Below, piece after piece: positions 1 to 8,421 of a DNA stretch of 34,755 nt. Positions within the stretch are counted from its first letter, which is position 1, and every line of letters begins with the position of its first letter. Below the pieces are notes generated by a model that was given only the letters and a program-made list of their open reading frames with translations, searched no databases and was not told the DNA's origin. The stretch covers positions 1 to 34,755 of the forward strand of contig JAKAEZ010000004.1 of assembly GCA_021819825.1 (NCBI GenBank), written 5' to 3'. This DNA is from Planctomycetota bacterium (lineage in GTDB: Bacteria; Planctomycetota; Phycisphaerae; WQYP01). The translations under genes were made by a program, and so were the position numbers.

Positions 1-10
1 CCCCGCGGGG

Positions 11-109
11 TTGGCCGCAAACGCCCCATCTGCGGCGTCGCAGCAGCTCAAGGGGTCTACGGACCCGGTTTTCGCCGCTGCTTCTTGCATCTGGGGCCTT
101 TGCGGCCAA
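11..109. repeat. MITE-like imperfect inverted repeat
   Basis: The outer arms TTGGCCGCAAACGCCCCA (11-28) and, inverted, TTGGCCGCAAAGGCCCCA (109-92) match at 17 of 18 positions. Inside them GCGGCG (32-37) can pair with CGCCGC (73-78), and a tight hairpin GGGTC-TACG-GACCC lies at 53-66. The whole 99-bp unit can fold into one long interrupted stem. No transposase is encoded and no target-site duplication is evident. It could be a miniature inverted-repeat element, a REP-like structure, or the end of a larger element that starts left of the window. Integron attC was considered, but the GTTRRRY core is not visible. Confidence 0.55.
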
Positions 110-132
110 TCAATCCTAATATTTAGGCGTGA

Positions 133-311
133 CAGAGCACTAGTCCCTGTTCCAGCCATAATTACGGGTTGAAGGATATCGATGAACGCACGTTGCGACG
201 TCTTATTGAACTGATGCGCGACGACCTGCACGCTCCCATTGAATATGACCGCGCCCAGCAAACCTATAAATACACGAATCTCACCTTTGTTGTGCCCAAT
301 GTACAACTGGA
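133..311 (+). pseudogene. WYL-type transcriptional regulator fragment
   Basis: The frame reads IDERTLRRLIELMRDDLHAP followed by an I-E-Y-D and Y-K-Y-T pattern. This resembles the segment between the DNA-binding and WYL sensor parts of YafY-like regulators, which typically carry 'L-x-A-P-[IL]-E-Y-D ... Y-x-Y-T'. Only about 50 residues remain. There is no helix-turn-helix upstream, because stop codons lie in frame at 124 and 130, and no WYL sensor follows. Similarity fades around 300-310, where an integrase-like sequence begins in another frame. A TTG at 169 could start a peptide ending at 360, but no convincing ribosome binding site precedes it. The family call is from memory of the motif and is moderate. 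Confidence 0.45.
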
Positions 312-821
312 TGGCGGAAGCTTTTTGTACATCTGCGAAGCAGCAGGGAAACGGAACTGATAAAAGATTTTCCGATTCATACCGTAACAGCTTGGCTGGG
401 TAACAGCCCTCGCATTGCCATGAAGCATTACCTGCAGGTCACGGAAGATGACTACGCCAAGGCCATCGGCATCTCCAATCAACCTGTGGTGCAAAATCCG
501 GTGCAGCAAGCGCCTGAAATACCCCATAAGGAAGTGATTTGGCAACCGCCGGAAGAGGCAAATGCCTCCCATTGCGGGGATTTGCAGCCATATTCACATA
601 ATAACATATCTAAATATGCTCGGGACAGGAGCAGAACAACCATGCAAAATTTGAGGAATAATAGTGATTTTGCGCAAACTGGTGCAAAAAGCGGTGCAAT
701 TCATAAAAACCCCGATGATTTGGCGGCAATTCTTGTGGCAATCGCGGATTTACCGGCGGAACAAAAGCAGGCTTTGTCCAAGCTATTGGCAACGGTTACG
801 GCGGCGGAAAAATTGCCGTAG
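312..821 (+). pseudogene. Tyrosine recombinase (phage-type integrase) 3' fragment
   Basis: From codon 312 the frame reads WRKLFVHLRSSRETEL, then a WLGNSPRIAMKHYLQVT segment. These match the last catalytic boxes of tyrosine recombinases: H-L-R of the H-x-x-R box, a W/H-x-G-N-S box, and the nucleophile tyrosine in K-H-Y at codon 429. The first catalytic arginine and the whole N-terminal half are missing, so the piece cannot be an active recombinase. The C-terminal tail after the active-site tyrosine is long (about 130 residues) and includes a helical stretch ending LPAEQKQALSKLLATV; such tails occur in planctomycete integrases. An internal ATG at 420 could start a shorter product, but this is most simply a broken gene. 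Confidence 0.6.
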
Positions 822-842
822 CGGCTTAGACAAGGTGCTTCC

Positions 843-880
843 AAAAAAAACGAAGCAGCAAAGCCGAAACAACTGCTGCT
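843..880 (-). terminator. Rho-independent terminator of the GH27/PL38/GH79 operon
   Basis: Read on the minus strand, AGCAGCA and TGCTGCT form a 7-bp stem around a 13-nt loop, followed by TTCG and then eight T residues (850-843). It lies about 200 nt past the stop codon of the GH27 gene at 1087. On the plus strand the stem is not followed by T residues, so it serves the minus-strand operon. Confidence 0.6.
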
Positions 881-1086
881 CTAAAAATCGCCAGACCTTC
901 GCAACAGCGAAACAATATGGCCTTTTTTTATCCTGCGCGGGTGGGACTTGGCATCATGGGAGACTACTTAGATCGGAACAATCCTTAGCGGGGCCAGACT
1001 TGTACTCGCTGGAGCATCCATTTTACAGCTCAGCCGGGCCACGATGCGTTGTAAGCAAAGGTGTTTTTGCACAACCGCCGACGATG

Positions 1087-2727
1087 TCACCGTTTTGTCC
1101 GAGGACTTATTTTCACCAGCACAACGCCGTGCGGCGGGACCTCTGCGGAAAAGCTTCCGTCCGCCGTACCGATATTACTCTGACGCCAGAGGTCTCTGAC
1201 GTTCTGCACACCGTTGATTTTCAACTCAGACCACGTCGCCGTAACAACGGTAGCTCGGGTGCCGAGGTTAAAAAGCCCAACTGCTTTAGAGCCACCGGAT
1301 AAGGGCTTTACCCATACCTGCTGAATTCCCCGCCGCAGAACCGGAACGCCGGCAACGCCAAGTGGATCTTGATCCACGGCCAACACTTCAGGGTTGGAGA
1401 GGAGATTGAGTGTAAATGGTCCCATCCGATTCAAATTATTGCCAAGAATCAGTGGTGCGCCCATAAGTGAAAAACTGCTGACCTCAAGATATTGTTCATT
1501 AGGGGTTAGATGGCTGTAATGCTGCCGGCGACCCCATCCAACCCAGCCCAGCGTCATCATATCCGGATCGTTCCAATGTCCCGGACTTTGCAGGTGCGCC
1601 CATTTCGCTCCGGCCTGCCAGTGGCTTCGAAGGTTCGGCCAGTTATCTCGCGAGTCACCGGTAATGCGCCAAAGATTGGCGTAGGGAATCCATTTGGCGG
1701 CACCGGGATACGGCGCATTGTTGGATAAGCTAAAGACAATGTCACGGCCACAATGCAGTAGTGCATCGCACATCTGCTTTACTTGAGGGAAGCGGATGGG
1801 GTTCCAGTCATATTTGAGGTAATCAAATCCCCAAGCCGCCCATTGCCGGGCGTCACGCGATTCAAACTGGTATTTCCCCATGCCCCAGGGAAGAATGTCC
1901 TTATTTATAATGCCGTGTTTCGAAACCGTGGGGCGGTGCCACAGTCCTCGCTTATTGGTAGAGCTTTCGCCGATATGATTACCGTAACTGGTGGTCCAAG
2001 GAGTGGAGTAAATTCCAGCCTTCAGTCCCATGTGATGAATTTCCGAGCAAAGCGCTTTCATGTTCGGGAATCGCTTCATGTCCGGTTGTATCGCGTTGAG
2101 CGGTCCGGCGCGTTTGCCCTGCCAGGTATCATCAATACAAATATACGTCCATCCATAATTTATAAGGCCGGTGGCGACCATGGCCTTGGCCGCAGCCAGA
2201 ACACGTTGCTGATTCACCGCACCGGCCCAGCAATTCCAACTGTTCCAACCCATCGGTGGTGTCAGCGCAATCGTGTTGCCCACAACTATCCGAAATTTTT
2301 CACTGGCCGAGCCAAGTGAATTCGTGGCATGCAGAATCACTGAATGTGCGCCCAAGGCGCTTCGGCCAAGTTTACCGGTGATACGCCCGGTAATAGAATT
2401 AAGCGTAAGTCCGGCCGGCAGGCCGGTCGCGGAAAAATGCATGGGCCGCGATCCAGTGGCGGGAATGGTAAACAGAAATGGCCGATCCGGCCGAACCCCG
2501 AACACCTTGGCTCCATTGATACGAGGCATCGGGCCTGCCGGCGGGGTGAGAATATATTTCTGATTTCCGGAAGGAACGCGCGGCCGATAAACCCCGGCGG
2601 CATGGTTAAACGGCGTGGCGATGGCCAGTGGCACTAACGCGCTGACAACGGCAGCCATAAGCCTGGTCTTGGAACGGAAGGCTTCAAGAATACTGAAGTT
2701 TGAAATAAAGTCATGATGATGTTGCAC
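1087..2727 (-). CDS. GH27 alpha-galactosidase with putative Ig (He_PIG) domain, copy A
   Basis: Exported glycoside hydrolase expected to remove alpha-linked galactose (or beta-L-arabinopyranose) from side chains. Numbering here counts from an upstream in-frame TTG at 2739. A leader covers residues 1-47 with a hydrophobic core MAAVVSALVPLAIA. A putative Ig fold with VRPDRPFLFTI lies at about 60-155, the GH27 signature TPPMGWNSWN at 160-169, the nucleophile Asp311 in YLKYDW, the acid/base Asp362 in WRITGDSRDNW, and a C-terminal beta domain after about 460. I chose GTG at 2727 because GGAG sits 6 nt upstream; the TTG at 2739 has no ribosome binding site. It is the last gene of a minus-strand operon, 55 nt after the PL38-like gene. 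Its closest relative here is the copy at 25992. Confidence 0.9.
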   Translation of the reverse strand: MQHHHDFISNFSILEAFRSKTRLMAAVVSALVPLAIATPFNHAAGVYRPRVPSGNQKYILTPPAGPMPRINGAKVFGVRPDRPFLFTIPATGSRPMHFSATGLPAGLTLNSITGRITGKLGRSALGAHSVILHATNSLGSASEKFRIVVGNTIALTPPMGWNSWNCWAGAVNQQRVLAAAKAMVATGLINYGWTYICIDDTWQGKRAGPLNAIQPDMKRFPNMKALCSEIHHMGLKAGIYSTPWTTSYGNHIGESSTNKRGLWHRPTVSKHGIINKDILPWGMGKYQFESRDARQWAAWGFDYLKYDWNPIRFPQVKQMCDALLHCGRDIVFSLSNNAPYPGAAKWIPYANLWRITGDSRDNWPNLRSHWQAGAKWAHLQSPGHWNDPDMMTLGWVGWGRRQHYSHLTPNEQYLEVSSFSLMGAPLILGNNLNRMGPFTLNLLSNPEVLAVDQDPLGVAGVPVLRRGIQQVWVKPLSGGSKAVGLFNLGTRATVVTATWSELKINGVQNVRDLWRQSNIGTADGSFSAEVPPHGVVLVKISPRTKR

Positions 2728-2782
2728 GATGTTCTCCAAATAAAATACACGTGTTCACTGGAATTCTTGCCATCCCAGGCGG

Positions 2783-3973
2783 TCAGTGTACCCATAGTAC
2801 AGGCTGGCGTATGGGCAGATTTCGCAGGATTTCCGGCACGGTAGGATTCGCGTTCAGTGTTTTCCATAATCGGATATATTTCGGAATCTTGTACGCCAAA
2901 CCGCCAAAAAGCAGCGACGGAGATCGCACTGGCCAATCGTTCCAGTATTCCACGTCATGCTGGTAAGGCCACTTTGCTTTATTCTTGATATATGGATACA
3001 TAAATTTTAGAGCCAGCTTCATATTCCGCCCATCCGGTGTGGAATATTTCCAGAGATTATCGTTCGGCGTGGAGAGTATCCAGCAAACTGTGCACATGGC
3101 ATCAAGATTAAAAAGTGAATAGCCGTAAGGTTTGGTGCGTGCGAGTTCCAATGGAAAGCTGCCATTGGCAGCCATCTGATCCGGAAGCAGCACCTTCTTA
3201 AATCGCATCCGACAAAAGTGCAGGAGTTTTTGATCGCCGATTAGTTTGGCGAATTCGGCGACCTGCATAACCCAGCATGTGCCGTGATTATTTTTGGCAT
3301 TCATTTCAGTGATGCCCATGGGTGATGTTGTCAGCCAATGAAGATATTTTGCAAACCATGCATTGACCGCTTTTTTATCGGCACCGATCAGCAATTTGTG
3401 TCTTTCCAATATCTGCGCGCTACGGGCAACCTCCACGAGATGAACGGTATCAATAATGCCAAAGCTGCGTCCTTTGGCCCGCCCGTGCACGGCCTGTGAG
3501 TACTTCAAATTGGGGTTCATCAGCGTGGCTTTATCAACAAACCAGGCATTGATGTTCTGGATTGCCTTCTCCGCATAACGCTTGTCATGCGTTATCAGGT
3601 ATGCCGCCGTCAGCGCCGCGGTATGAATACTGAAATGGATCATGGCTTCGCGATCCGCAACAAAGTTGGCCGGGTTGCTATAGCCGTCTCTCTTTATGTA
3701 CGGTCCGGAAGGATCTTTCGGATTCGGCCACCAATAATCGCCTTGCGAATAATATTCGTGAGGATTCCGCGGGCCGTGCTTGTGATGAAAATCAGTAATG
3801 GTTATCGGTGGATCACTCAAATAGCGGTTGGCGGCCTTAAGCACACGCTGCGAATCCAGGCGACGAATGTTAAGCCCGCTCCGATCCGAACCCTTAAGAG
3901 TTGGCGGGCTGGCTGCGAGAATCATGGCCATGACAGAAATTCCTATTATTTCCAATTGTGATTTCAACGCCAT
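2783..3973 (-). CDS. Alginate-lyase-fold polysaccharide lyase (PL38-like), copy A
   Basis: Predicted endo-acting lyase that breaks a uronic-acid polymer by beta-elimination outside the cytoplasm. The product (about 396 residues) has a signal peptide (IIGISVMAMILAASP) and then an all-helical domain. Conserved blocks are HEYYSQGDYWWPNPKDPSGP, KRDGYSNPANF, a central NNHGTCW, and GYSLFNLDAMC. These are typical of the alginate_lyase Pfam family. The WWPNP block recalls CAZy PL38, whose characterised members cut beta-1,4-glucuronan; that subfamily call is from memory. The start ATG at 3973 has AAGGAG 8 nt upstream, and an upstream in-frame start lacks this. It lies between GH79 and GH27 genes, like the second copy at 18526, which sits beside GH105 and GH27. 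Confidence 0.8.
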   Translation of the reverse strand: MALKSQLEIIGISVMAMILAASPPTLKGSDRSGLNIRRLDSQRVLKAANRYLSDPPITITDFHHKHGPRNPHEYYSQGDYWWPNPKDPSGPYIKRDGYSNPANFVADREAMIHFSIHTAALTAAYLITHDKRYAEKAIQNINAWFVDKATLMNPNLKYSQAVHGRAKGRSFGIIDTVHLVEVARSAQILERHKLLIGADKKAVNAWFAKYLHWLTTSPMGITEMNAKNNHGTCWVMQVAEFAKLIGDQKLLHFCRMRFKKVLLPDQMAANGSFPLELARTKPYGYSLFNLDAMCTVCWILSTPNDNLWKYSTPDGRNMKLALKFMYPYIKNKAKWPYQHDVEYWNDWPVRSPSLLFGGLAYKIPKYIRLWKTLNANPTVPEILRNLPIRQPVLWVH

Positions 3974-4074
3974 CTTAACAACTCCTTGGTTTATGCCCAA
4001 ATCTCTTAATTCCGACTTCAGCGTCCAGTTTGCTGACCGATTTCACCGCCCCCGACTGCCAGCTGATTCTCACT

Positions 4075-5526
4075 TCAGCGCCGGGCCGCCTGCGTTGGCA
4101 TAAGTCGAAGAATCATCGCACTGGTATGGGGAAGTAAGACATGCCATACGCCTCGTGACTTTAATTCATTCAGCGATTGCCAGGAACCTTTCCATTGGCC
4201 ATTGCGATTGAAAGATCCCCCGCCTAATTTCACGCCGGATTTAGCATTAGCGCGTCCACTGGATACCCGTAACGCCATTACCTGCGCCCGGACATATTGC
4301 GCTGCGGCATCCAGTGACACCTGTATATTCCGGGCCGTATCACCGTGAGTTTTGTTAATCATCGTCACATACATGCTGCCATCGCGGGCCGCTGCGCCGT
4401 ATGCAGTCATATCGGTGGCTCGTCGCGTGAGGATGTGTACGGGAACAAATTCCCCATGAGCCGCAATATTAAACGCCTCCATCGCATACCCCAGCGGATG
4501 TACGCTGATACCATCTGGAACGGTCCAGAATACCGCATAGCGGCATCGCGTCAGTCGCGGTCCGGCGGCCACCCAGTTGCCGGTATGAAAATTCAGCCCA
4601 TTGCATCCCACTTTTGCCCACCACCACATATAATCCAATCCCCATAAGGCCGAGGCGAACGTATCACTGACATTTTTCGCACCACCATTATAGAAACTAT
4701 TGGTCTCCTCAAGGCGAAACGCCATGTGCGCTTTTTCCGCAATCAGACCAAACTCACTATTAAACTGCCGGTACTTCTCTTCCATTTGAGTGGACAGTAA
4801 TTCCATCCGCCCCAGCGCCGGCGATTTGACCTTCCACGCACTGCCCCCCACATACGTATGCTGTGACAGCAGAATCACGTGCGGGTTATGACCAAAGGCT
4901 TTTAAAAAATCCACCGCCCATCGACCGTTACCCGTGCTGCTGGGGCCATCGAATTTGGCCTCCGGGGCCACCCTGAGAATCGCCTGGGTATATTTAGACC
5001 AAAGCCGCCGATATTTCCCGAACTGGCGGTCATACAAATTAGGCTCATTACCAATGGCAAAGCATAACAACTGCCGGGAATAATGCCGCATGATATAGCC
5101 GGCTATCTGCGCATTGCGGCGCACATGCACAGCCCCGCGCAGGCGCAGTGTATAGATAACTTTTACATGAGCTGCCTTGGCAAAACCAAAGAGGCTGTCA
5201 ATATCAGCGTCGTCGGGAATTGCGACGCTCGCGAGATCAGCCGTATTTCCTCCGACACGCAGACACCGTATACCAAGAGTTTTAAACAATTGAATCAAGT
5301 CAACATTTGACGGCCGGAAAAAATGTTTCCCATTCCGTCCAGGCAAAAGCGTCTTCATCTCGAAGCTCAGGCCGCTGAAATCAGGAGAGATTCTAAACTT
5401 CGGCCGGCCGAGACGGAGGGTGGCATGCGCGAGTCCTTGGGCTGATACTGTTTGTAGTCGCGCGGTTAATAATATAATGGCCAGGACCGCCACGTACCAA
5501 CCCTTAATTTTGTTATTGCAAATCAT
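4075..5526 (-). CDS. GH79 beta-glucuronidase-like hydrolase, copy A
   Basis: Predicted retaining glycosidase releasing beta-linked glucuronic acid (or 4-O-methyl-glucuronate). The signal peptide is IKGWYVAVLAIILLTARLQTVSAQ. The (beta/alpha)8 part carries LRVGGN, then the acid/base Glu161 in AIGNEPNLYD and the nucleophile Glu274 in LEETNSFYNGG, then GLNFHTG and a C-terminal beta-sandwich. The spacing fits GH79. The start ATG at 5526 has GGAGG 7 nt upstream; a longer frame exists but overlaps the promoter side. It is first in a minus-strand operon (GH79, PL38-like, GH27) with gaps of about 100 and 55 nt, and is divergent from a second GH79 at 5759. Expected location is periplasmic or extracellular. 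Family confidence is high; the exact glycan is not known. Confidence 0.85.
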   Translation of the reverse strand: MICNNKIKGWYVAVLAIILLTARLQTVSAQGLAHATLRLGRPKFRISPDFSGLSFEMKTLLPGRNGKHFFRPSNVDLIQLFKTLGIRCLRVGGNTADLASVAIPDDADIDSLFGFAKAAHVKVIYTLRLRGAVHVRRNAQIAGYIMRHYSRQLLCFAIGNEPNLYDRQFGKYRRLWSKYTQAILRVAPEAKFDGPSSTGNGRWAVDFLKAFGHNPHVILLSQHTYVGGSAWKVKSPALGRMELLSTQMEEKYRQFNSEFGLIAEKAHMAFRLEETNSFYNGGAKNVSDTFASALWGLDYMWWWAKVGCNGLNFHTGNWVAAGPRLTRCRYAVFWTVPDGISVHPLGYAMEAFNIAAHGEFVPVHILTRRATDMTAYGAAARDGSMYVTMINKTHGDTARNIQVSLDAAAQYVRAQVMALRVSSGRANAKSGVKLGGGSFNRNGQWKGSWQSLNELKSRGVWHVLLPHTSAMILRLMPTQAARR

Positions 5527-5642
5527 AACCATTCCTCCAAAGTCACTCGTTTTTTTGACCTTCCGAAGCAATATCGCGCGGGTTCCACCGCGGCTACCCG
5601 CCACCTGCGATCAAGCGAATCCGGCAACCAAAATTAGACCGC

Positions 5643-5689
5643 TTGACGATCTGTCGCATTAATTATAATATAGAAACTTGATTTTGCAA
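5643..5689. promoter_or_regulatory. Overlapping divergent promoters between two GH79 operons
   Basis: Plus strand: TTGACG (5643-5648), a 17-nt spacer, TAATAT (5666-5671), or TATAAT (5664-5669) with a 15-nt spacer. Minus strand: TTGCAA (5689-5684), a 16-nt spacer, TATAAT (5667-5662). The two -10 elements overlap, so the operons probably share one control region. The imperfect palindrome GACGATCTGTC (5645-5655) and the sequence TGTCGCATTAAT (5652-5663) lie within it; a near copy of the latter is in another promoter at 24173. The plus-strand 5' leader would be about 80 nt. Confidence 0.55.
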
Positions 5690-5758
5690 TAGCTACAGGT
5701 GAAAAAGTTGCTACTTTGATTTGGAGCCTATGAAATCAGACCGGCTGGAGATTCAATT

Positions 5759-7255
5759 ATGGTAAAACAATCTCGTATTCAGGTTCGCAATCGCGTCATC
5801 GGTATCTGCGTATGCGTTACCGTTGGCTCGTGGCATGCCGTTAATGTGCAAGCCCAGACTGCTCACTTTAAATCCGAATCACGAACATCTGTGACAGCAA
5901 CACCTGTTTTTTCCCGGCCTGGAGCAATAATCCCAAAGTCCTTTCTCGGCATTTCAGTGGAATACGGAAATATTCGTACATTTTTCGCCAAAAACAGGCT
6001 GGCTACCACCGCCCGACTGCTTAAGCGTTTGGGCCAACTGCAAGGTCCGCCGGTGTTGCGTATCGGTGGCAATTCTGAAGATCGTACTGTATGGAATTTG
6101 CCCGCCTTACATCCGCGTCCCGCCGGAGACACTATTAACTTAACGAATAATATGGCCTTGATGTTGCGGGCTGCCGCGGACCAGACCGGTGGCAAACTGA
6201 TTCTGGGCGTTAATTTTGGCCGCGGCACGCCTGCTATGGCCAAGCCATGGATTCGCGCTGCGATTAAGGACATTGGTATAAGTCACATCATGGCATTTGA
6301 GATCGGTAATGAACCGGACATTTACAACCACCATGGTACGCGGCACCACAGTTACAATGTGCGGGACTATTTTCAACAGTGGAATGCTTTCGCCAACGTG
6401 GTTCAACCGCTGCTGCCGCCACGACTGCTGGCAGGTCCCGCATTTTGCGCGTCCTGGCGAAAATACACACCGGAATTTATAAAGCAACAACATGGCCGTC
6501 TGGCAGTAGTGACCATGCACGAATATCCGCTGGGCGCGCCGATTAGAAATCGCCACTCTCCGCGCTACCCCAGCGTTACCAATTTACTGAAAAATTCATC
6601 GTCTGCCATATTCGCTAAATTGATCCGTCCTTCCGTACTTTTGGGTAAGCGTTATAACATCCCGGTACGTTTTGCCGAAATTAACTCGGCGTATGCCGGT
6701 GGCAAGGCTGGTGTTAGCAACGTGTTTGCGGCGTCACTTTGGAGCCTTGATACCATGTTTGAAATTGCTTCCAGCGGTTCGGCGGGAGTTAATTTTCATA
6801 CCGGACCGCGCTATGGAGCGTTCTGGAGTTTCCAGCGCGATGGTATTCATGTCCTGCCGCTTTATTATGGCATGTTAATGTTCGCACAGGCCGCCCCAGC
6901 CGGCTCACAACTGATCCCGATTACCTTCCACACCAAAGACAATATCAAAATCTGGATGACACTGAACCGACATCGCATGGCGCACATTGTCCTGATTAAC
7001 AAAGATCTACACCAGAATTTGATGGTGCATTTGAAATTACCCAACAGCAAAGGCGGACAACTGGAGCGCCTATTGGCACCGTCGATTTCATCGCAAAACC
7101 ACATTGATATTGGCGGCCTGACTTTCGATGGCTCTGAAAATGGCATTCCACATGGGCATCAACATATAACGACCGTACGGTACCAAGGCGGCGAATTTAC
7201 CGTAGCGCTAAGCCATGGCAGCGCCGCCTTGCTGACGGTCCAACTTAACCAATGA
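5759..7255 (+). CDS. GH79 beta-glucuronidase-like hydrolase, copy B
   Basis: Second GH79 enzyme, 498 residues, clearly diverged from copy A. It has a signal peptide (VIGICVCVTVGSWHAVNVQAQ), then LRIGGNSED, the acid/base Glu185 in EIGNEPDIYN, the nucleophile Glu307 in RFAEINSAYAGG, GVNFHTGP, and a C-terminal beta domain with VLINKD and a final SHGSAALLTVQL. The ATG at 5759 follows CTGGAG by 8 nt. It is first of a plus-strand operon with a GH43-like protein (62-nt gap) and a GH28 enzyme (33-nt gap). Two distinct GH79 enzymes at one divergent promoter suggest activity on different linkages or on oligomers of different length. GH79 also includes hyaluronidase and heparanase-type activities, which cannot be excluded. 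Confidence 0.85.
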   Translation: MVKQSRIQVRNRVIGICVCVTVGSWHAVNVQAQTAHFKSESRTSVTATPVFSRPGAIIPKSFLGISVEYGNIRTFFAKNRLATTARLLKRLGQLQGPPVLRIGGNSEDRTVWNLPALHPRPAGDTINLTNNMALMLRAAADQTGGKLILGVNFGRGTPAMAKPWIRAAIKDIGISHIMAFEIGNEPDIYNHHGTRHHSYNVRDYFQQWNAFANVVQPLLPPRLLAGPAFCASWRKYTPEFIKQQHGRLAVVTMHEYPLGAPIRNRHSPRYPSVTNLLKNSSSAIFAKLIRPSVLLGKRYNIPVRFAEINSAYAGGKAGVSNVFAASLWSLDTMFEIASSGSAGVNFHTGPRYGAFWSFQRDGIHVLPLYYGMLMFAQAAPAGSQLIPITFHTKDNIKIWMTLNRHRMAHIVLINKDLHQNLMVHLKLPNSKGGQLERLLAPSISSQNHIDIGGLTFDGSENGIPHGHQHITTVRYQGGEFTVALSHGSAALLTVQLNQ

Positions 7256-7317
7256 CCACGATAATCGTATCGGCGGCGGGATCCGTCTTGCGGTTCTAGA
7301 TCAGGAGAAATTACACC

Positions 7318-8388
7318 ATGCAGAAGTACACAACACGGGCACAATGGGCTTGGATCACCACTGGGCTGGCTTGGGCACTTATGCCATGCCTCCCGCCCGC
7401 TTACGGCAAGCCAATTCCTAACAACAAGGTTATTCCGTTGTACCAATCTACCAATCCCTTTACCGCCGCCATTGAACCTACGCCGCCTTCGGCGGTGTTC
7501 AAAATGCCACAGAGCTACCTTTGGGATCCATCCATCATTCATGTGGGCAATACCTATTATCTGTTTAGCTCGCATTGGGCCGCATCCAGAGGCTTTGGCT
7601 ATTGGGAACACAGCGACGTGATTGTCGCAACATCACCACAGTTGCTGGGGCCTTACACATACCAACGTGTGGTGCTTAAGGCTCGCCCCGGCAAATGGGA
7701 CTCCCGCGGCATCGCCAATCCGAAGATTGTCAAAGTTGGGCACCAATATGTTCTCTATTATCTGGGCACGCCAAGATTTCAAACCGGCTTTGCAGTTTCC
7801 AATTCCATCAACGGGCCATGGAAGCGTTTTAACCGGCCCATTATCCCCACCAACAATCCCGCCTTATGGATTCACCGCAATGGCAGCGCGTATGCCGTAG
7901 GCAAGGTGAAAGTTCGACTGCGACCGCATGGTACCGTACACGATTTTCTTCAGGCATTTACCGCCAAGAATTGGCGCGGCCCCTATAAACCCTTTGGCGC
8001 GAAACCTGACGCCCTGCCGGGCCATTATGAACTTGAAGACCCGACCCTTTGGTATGCCAACGGCGAATATAATCTCATCTGCACCGATTGGAAATCCAAG
8101 GCCACGGGTATTTTTAAAGCGGGCACGTATTATGTCTCAAAGCATGGCCGACACTATCAACTTGTGTCACGAATTCCGGTATTCAACCGCTTCAAGCCGT
8201 TCCATTTTTCCGATGGATCAGAGGTGACATTTTCCCGTATCGAGCGCCCACAGGTAGTGCTGAACCAAAAGCGTCAAGTCACCGCATTGCTTACCGCAGT
8301 TCTGCCAAAGTCTGGATTATCGTATATCTTGATTCAACCCGTAAAGAACTTTTATCCCGGCGTGCGCATCCAAGCCGGCAGCAAGTAA
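7318..8388 (+). CDS. Five-bladed beta-propeller glycosidase (GH43-like)
   Basis: Secreted 356-residue protein with signal peptide (WITTGLAWALMPCLPPAYG) and a propeller-type pattern of repeated blades. It shows YLWDPSIIHVGNTYYLF (Asp70), RGIANPKIVKVGHQYVLYYLG, GHYELEDPTLWYANGEYNLI (Glu240-Asp241), and a terminal SRIERPQVVLN block. These resemble GH43/GH117-type enzymes that cut arabinose, xylose, galactose or anhydrogalactose linkages. I could not assign all three catalytic acids securely or choose a family. The ribosome binding site AGGAG lies 10 nt before ATG. It is the middle gene of the GH79-propeller-GH28 operon, so it probably acts on the same polymer, but the substrate is unknown. Confidence 0.7.
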   Translation: MQKYTTRAQWAWITTGLAWALMPCLPPAYGKPIPNNKVIPLYQSTNPFTAAIEPTPPSAVFKMPQSYLWDPSIIHVGNTYYLFSSHWAASRGFGYWEHSDVIVATSPQLLGPYTYQRVVLKARPGKWDSRGIANPKIVKVGHQYVLYYLGTPRFQTGFAVSNSINGPWKRFNRPIIPTNNPALWIHRNGSAYAVGKVKVRLRPHGTVHDFLQAFTAKNWRGPYKPFGAKPDALPGHYELEDPTLWYANGEYNLICTDWKSKATGIFKAGTYYVSKHGRHYQLVSRIPVFNRFKPFHFSDGSEVTFSRIERPQVVLNQKRQVTALLTAVLPKSGLSYILIQPVKNFYPGVRIQAGSK

Positions 8389-8421
8389 CTTGTCATACCG
8401 CATTATTGGAGAATTGCTTTT

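Noticed and set aside
11-109. Integron attC site.
   Set aside because: No GTTRRRY/RYYYAAC core pair, and the following fragments are not intact cassettes.
664-1302. A 212-codon open frame on the plus strand.
   Set aside because: It overlaps the integrase tail in another frame and runs over the terminator and the GH27 3' end on the opposite strand; its composition is not protein-like and it has no ribosome binding site.
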